From positions 25,007,948 through 25,042,012 of the forward strand of contig JBOZIK010000001.1 in NCBI GenBank assembly GCA_051453625.1: a DNA stretch of 34,065 bases, given 5' to 3'. This document shows positions 31,321 through 34,065 of this stretch, piece by piece; within the stretch, counting starts at the first letter, position 1, and every line of letters begins with the position of its first letter. The notes beneath the pieces were generated by a model. The model had not been told where the DNA came from. It saw only the letters and a program-made list of their open reading frames with translations, and did not search any database. Both the position numbers and the translations under genes were made by a program. The stretch is from Welwitschia mirabilis. Taxonomy: Eukaryota > Gnetophyta > Gnetopsida > Welwitschiales.

Positions 31321-34065
31321 TTAACATTAATAACTTGTTGTTGCTATTATTTGTATTTTATCCAAAAAGTATCATTTTTAAAAAAATTTAAGGAGAAACA
31401 ATGATAGATAATGAATTATTCATTTTGATAAAATTTAAAATTGTAAGAAAAATGTTAAGAAATAGTAAGTTCATTTTAATAAATTAAAAGTTGTACCAAA
31501 ATGAGGTGGTTAAAAAGATTACAAAAGTTAAAAGAATAAGTAGATAAAAATACACAATAACTAAATAAGTTATAAATCTTAATTAATTCATGGCATTATA
31601 TAAAATGAGATAATACAAAATGATTGGAATCAAGGAAAGAAGTTCATGAATTATAGAGAGAAATCACTGATGTAAGAACTAAAGTAATTTCAATGTGTAT
31701 AAGATGTAAAACCATCAACAAGGCTACACTAATAAAACCTATTATTCTAACAAAATACTATAAAGAAGTACTTAACACAAATAATCCAAATTTTTGATGA
31801 AGTTATTAAGGAAAATAAGTTATATTAGAAAACATAGAATAAATTAGCTTTGAAGATTTGCTATGATTTTAAGAAAAATTAATTACTATGAAAACTTTAT
31901 TTATGAAGATTATATTCTTGTAAATAAGACATGAATTTTAGAGGATTGGTGATGCAGAAAAGCATAGTTTTATGAATATGTTTTATAAATGATTAAGTAC
32001 TTTAGTTTTGATATAAATATTAATAATAGGATTATTTTATTTCATTTTATCATCATTATCCTATTTTATCCTTTTTATATATCATCCCATTATATTATGT
32101 TATGATCCTTATGCATAGTCTTTAGATTAAGAATGAGAACATAGAATTTATTTAGTTATGATACATAGTTTTTTATGAGTTATTATCATATAATTCTTCA
32201 TTTTGAATTATTAAACAACATTAATTTAGATATATTATCTATGATATTGCTTATAAAATGAATGTCTTTTAACATGATGCTATGCATGAGCTACATTATT
32301 TATTTCATTAAGTTCTTTACTTGTCATGCAAGTTATATTATCTCATGATATGCATTTTGTTTTCTTATACAAAGGGGTTTACCTATTTATACATGTCTAA
32401 CATAATTGATAATCATTAGAATATGTTATTAGTTGATTATCTTAATTTTAAAAAAAACTAGTATGTAATGATATTTTAATTTGTATTATTACTAAGATGA
32501 TTTATAGTGTTTCTGGATTTTAGTTATACTATTGTTAGTGCACATGAGATTTAATATTTATACTATATTTAAAATGTAGTATATCTATTTTTAAATTAAT
32601 AGATAATAGTATATTTATCTTAATTAATTTTATAATAGTTTTTAAAAATAAAAATGTAGTTATATCTTTTTTTTTCAAAATATTTTCTACTGATCCAATT
32701 TTGGAATGTAAGAATTTTATAGTCTCATAAATTATTCTAATACTATTGTTGATTTATGGAATTAACTATTTTTTAAACTACTTTTCATAATAATTTTCTA
32801 CGAGATTTAACTTTAAGATTTTTTTATCATTTTATGCATTTTTTTATATGATTTAATAATTTACATGTCTTAGCCTATGATATAAATTAATTTTACTATA
32901 AATAGTAAATCTAATCTTAGAATGTAGTACATACACTTCACTAATATTTCTTCATGTGCTTATTAAGTGTAACATGTTATCCATTATTTTGGAGTTTAAA
33001 GACTAACAATGTATTGTGAAAAAAATTCAAAAATAAGTATGTTATTAATTATTATGGTACATGTTGCAAAATTTGGTTTAGTTACTCCTATGCTTAACTC
33101 ATTAGTCTTGATGAGATCCATTTATGTGTTTTTATAACCATACTTGATATATAATAGATAAGAAGTAATAGAACTTTTATTATTTTTAACAATGTTATCT
33201 AAATAATTGTTATTATATTTTATCAATGTAGGTTGGATTAATAGATATAGGTATTGCAAGATCCCTTTGAGAAGCTGAAACATATAGAATTGAAAAAATC
33301 ATAACTTGAAATCATTTTTATTATAATAAAATTAAGATCTTTTGTAATCAGTGGAATTAGGTACATTTCCCTATATGACATTAGGTAATTGAATGATATA
33401 GAAGATACATCACAAATATGTGTGTATGTATGTGTGTAAAAAGTAATATCTATAGGTTGTAATAATACTAAAAGATCACATTAACATGTGTTATCCTATC
33501 ATTATTGCCAACATTCCCCATCTATATAGTGGAAATGTGAAACTTATCATGGTAGAAACCAAACCTTGTACTATTTTTAAGTAAATCAATCATCCTTAAT
33601 GCAATGTTCTCAAGATTTTATTATTATAAATCAACATAGCTACAAAAAGTATAACTCACTAATTTTGGCAATACTTAAGTCATTTAATGAAAATACGATT
33701 TATGCATGTAAAAGGAAAAAATTTCTTTATGACTTAAACTTGTCCTTGTTTCGTGTTTATGGCACTACCCAAAGATATAAAATCTCTCCAACATATGCCA
33801 AATAGCTATGAATAAGTTATTTTGTATGTAGGATTGAAACTATTTGTATTTAACTATGAAACTTTAGATTCATACATGATGACCGCACATAGTCCATGTG
33901 GTTTTTTGAAGTCGCATGATTTTATGATATCAACAATTAGTATCTAATATTATTGGATATAGCAAAACCCTATAACATGATTAAATAACTACTTATCAAT
34001 CCTTAAAAATATTATTGTAGTACTTAATTTATCAATTAAATTTTATTATATTCTTTTTTACTATT
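31321..34065. other. Unassigned A/T-rich stretch
   Basis: No protein domain, LTR boundary or RNA gene recognised. Minor items: a perfect 8-base inverted repeat TATCTATT/AATAGATA at 32582-32589 and 32598-32605, and a TG/TA microsatellite at about 33418-33438. The open stretch 33599-33805 has no recognisable motif. Confidence 0.4.

Noticed and set aside
33599-33805. 68-codon plus-strand ORF
   Set aside because: No recognised motif, no neighbouring coding signal; chance length in A/T-rich sequence.

Overview
The window looks like flowering-plant nuclear DNA from old, gene-poor heterochromatin, possibly pericentromeric. It is very A/T-rich, CG dinucleotides look rare by eye, there are three assembly gaps (runs of N at 2776-2875, 8512-8532 and 16450-16556), and almost everything recognisable is decayed LTR-retrotransposon sequence. 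I see no intact host gene, no rRNA or tRNA gene and no CRISPR array. Most in-frame stops inside recognisable domains fall where related proteins have Gln, Trp or Arg, and several catalytic Asp codons read as Asn. This is the pattern expected from long-term deamination of methylated cytosine (inference).

Layout. (1) 1-8511, plus strand: the pol and 3' part of an Athila-like Ty3/gypsy element. The order is protease, reverse transcriptase, RNase H, start of integrase, a 100-N gap, a second RNase H, a fuller integrase ending at 4721, then a poorly readable 3' region with a degenerate second ORF that ends in a coiled-coil and Pro-rich tail. (2) 8533-9942: unassigned, with a weak LTR-end and initiator-Met primer-site look-alike near 9410. 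(3) 9943-17492, minus strand: a complete-order but dead chromovirus-type (Tekay/Del-like) Ty3/gypsy element. It has a 1.92-kb 5' LTR, an initiator-Met-type primer binding site, gag, protease, RT, RNase H, integrase with chromodomain remnant, a polypurine tract and a short surviving 3' LTR. (4) 17493-19648: unassigned A/T-rich DNA with a 44-bp tandem duplication. (5) 19649-29855, minus strand: four related LTRs (A-D) of about 1.3-1.4 kb. B, C and D are separated by only about 0.53 and 0.41 kb of homologous internal sequence, with a decayed tRNA-Asp primer site beside C. A and B are separated by 3.8 kb of different sequence that contains coding-like plus-strand segments. (6) 29856-34065: mostly unassigned, but 30397-31090 holds a decayed, unrecognised plus-strand coding region with an in-frame repeat.

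The most interesting structure is the LTR array of region 5. It may be a short non-autonomous LTR element whose copies share LTRs head to tail, each LTR keeping a TATA box and a variable number of 25-bp U3 repeats. The most interesting unknown coding remnants are at 22760-23975 and 30397-31090. Nothing here is likely to make a functional protein.
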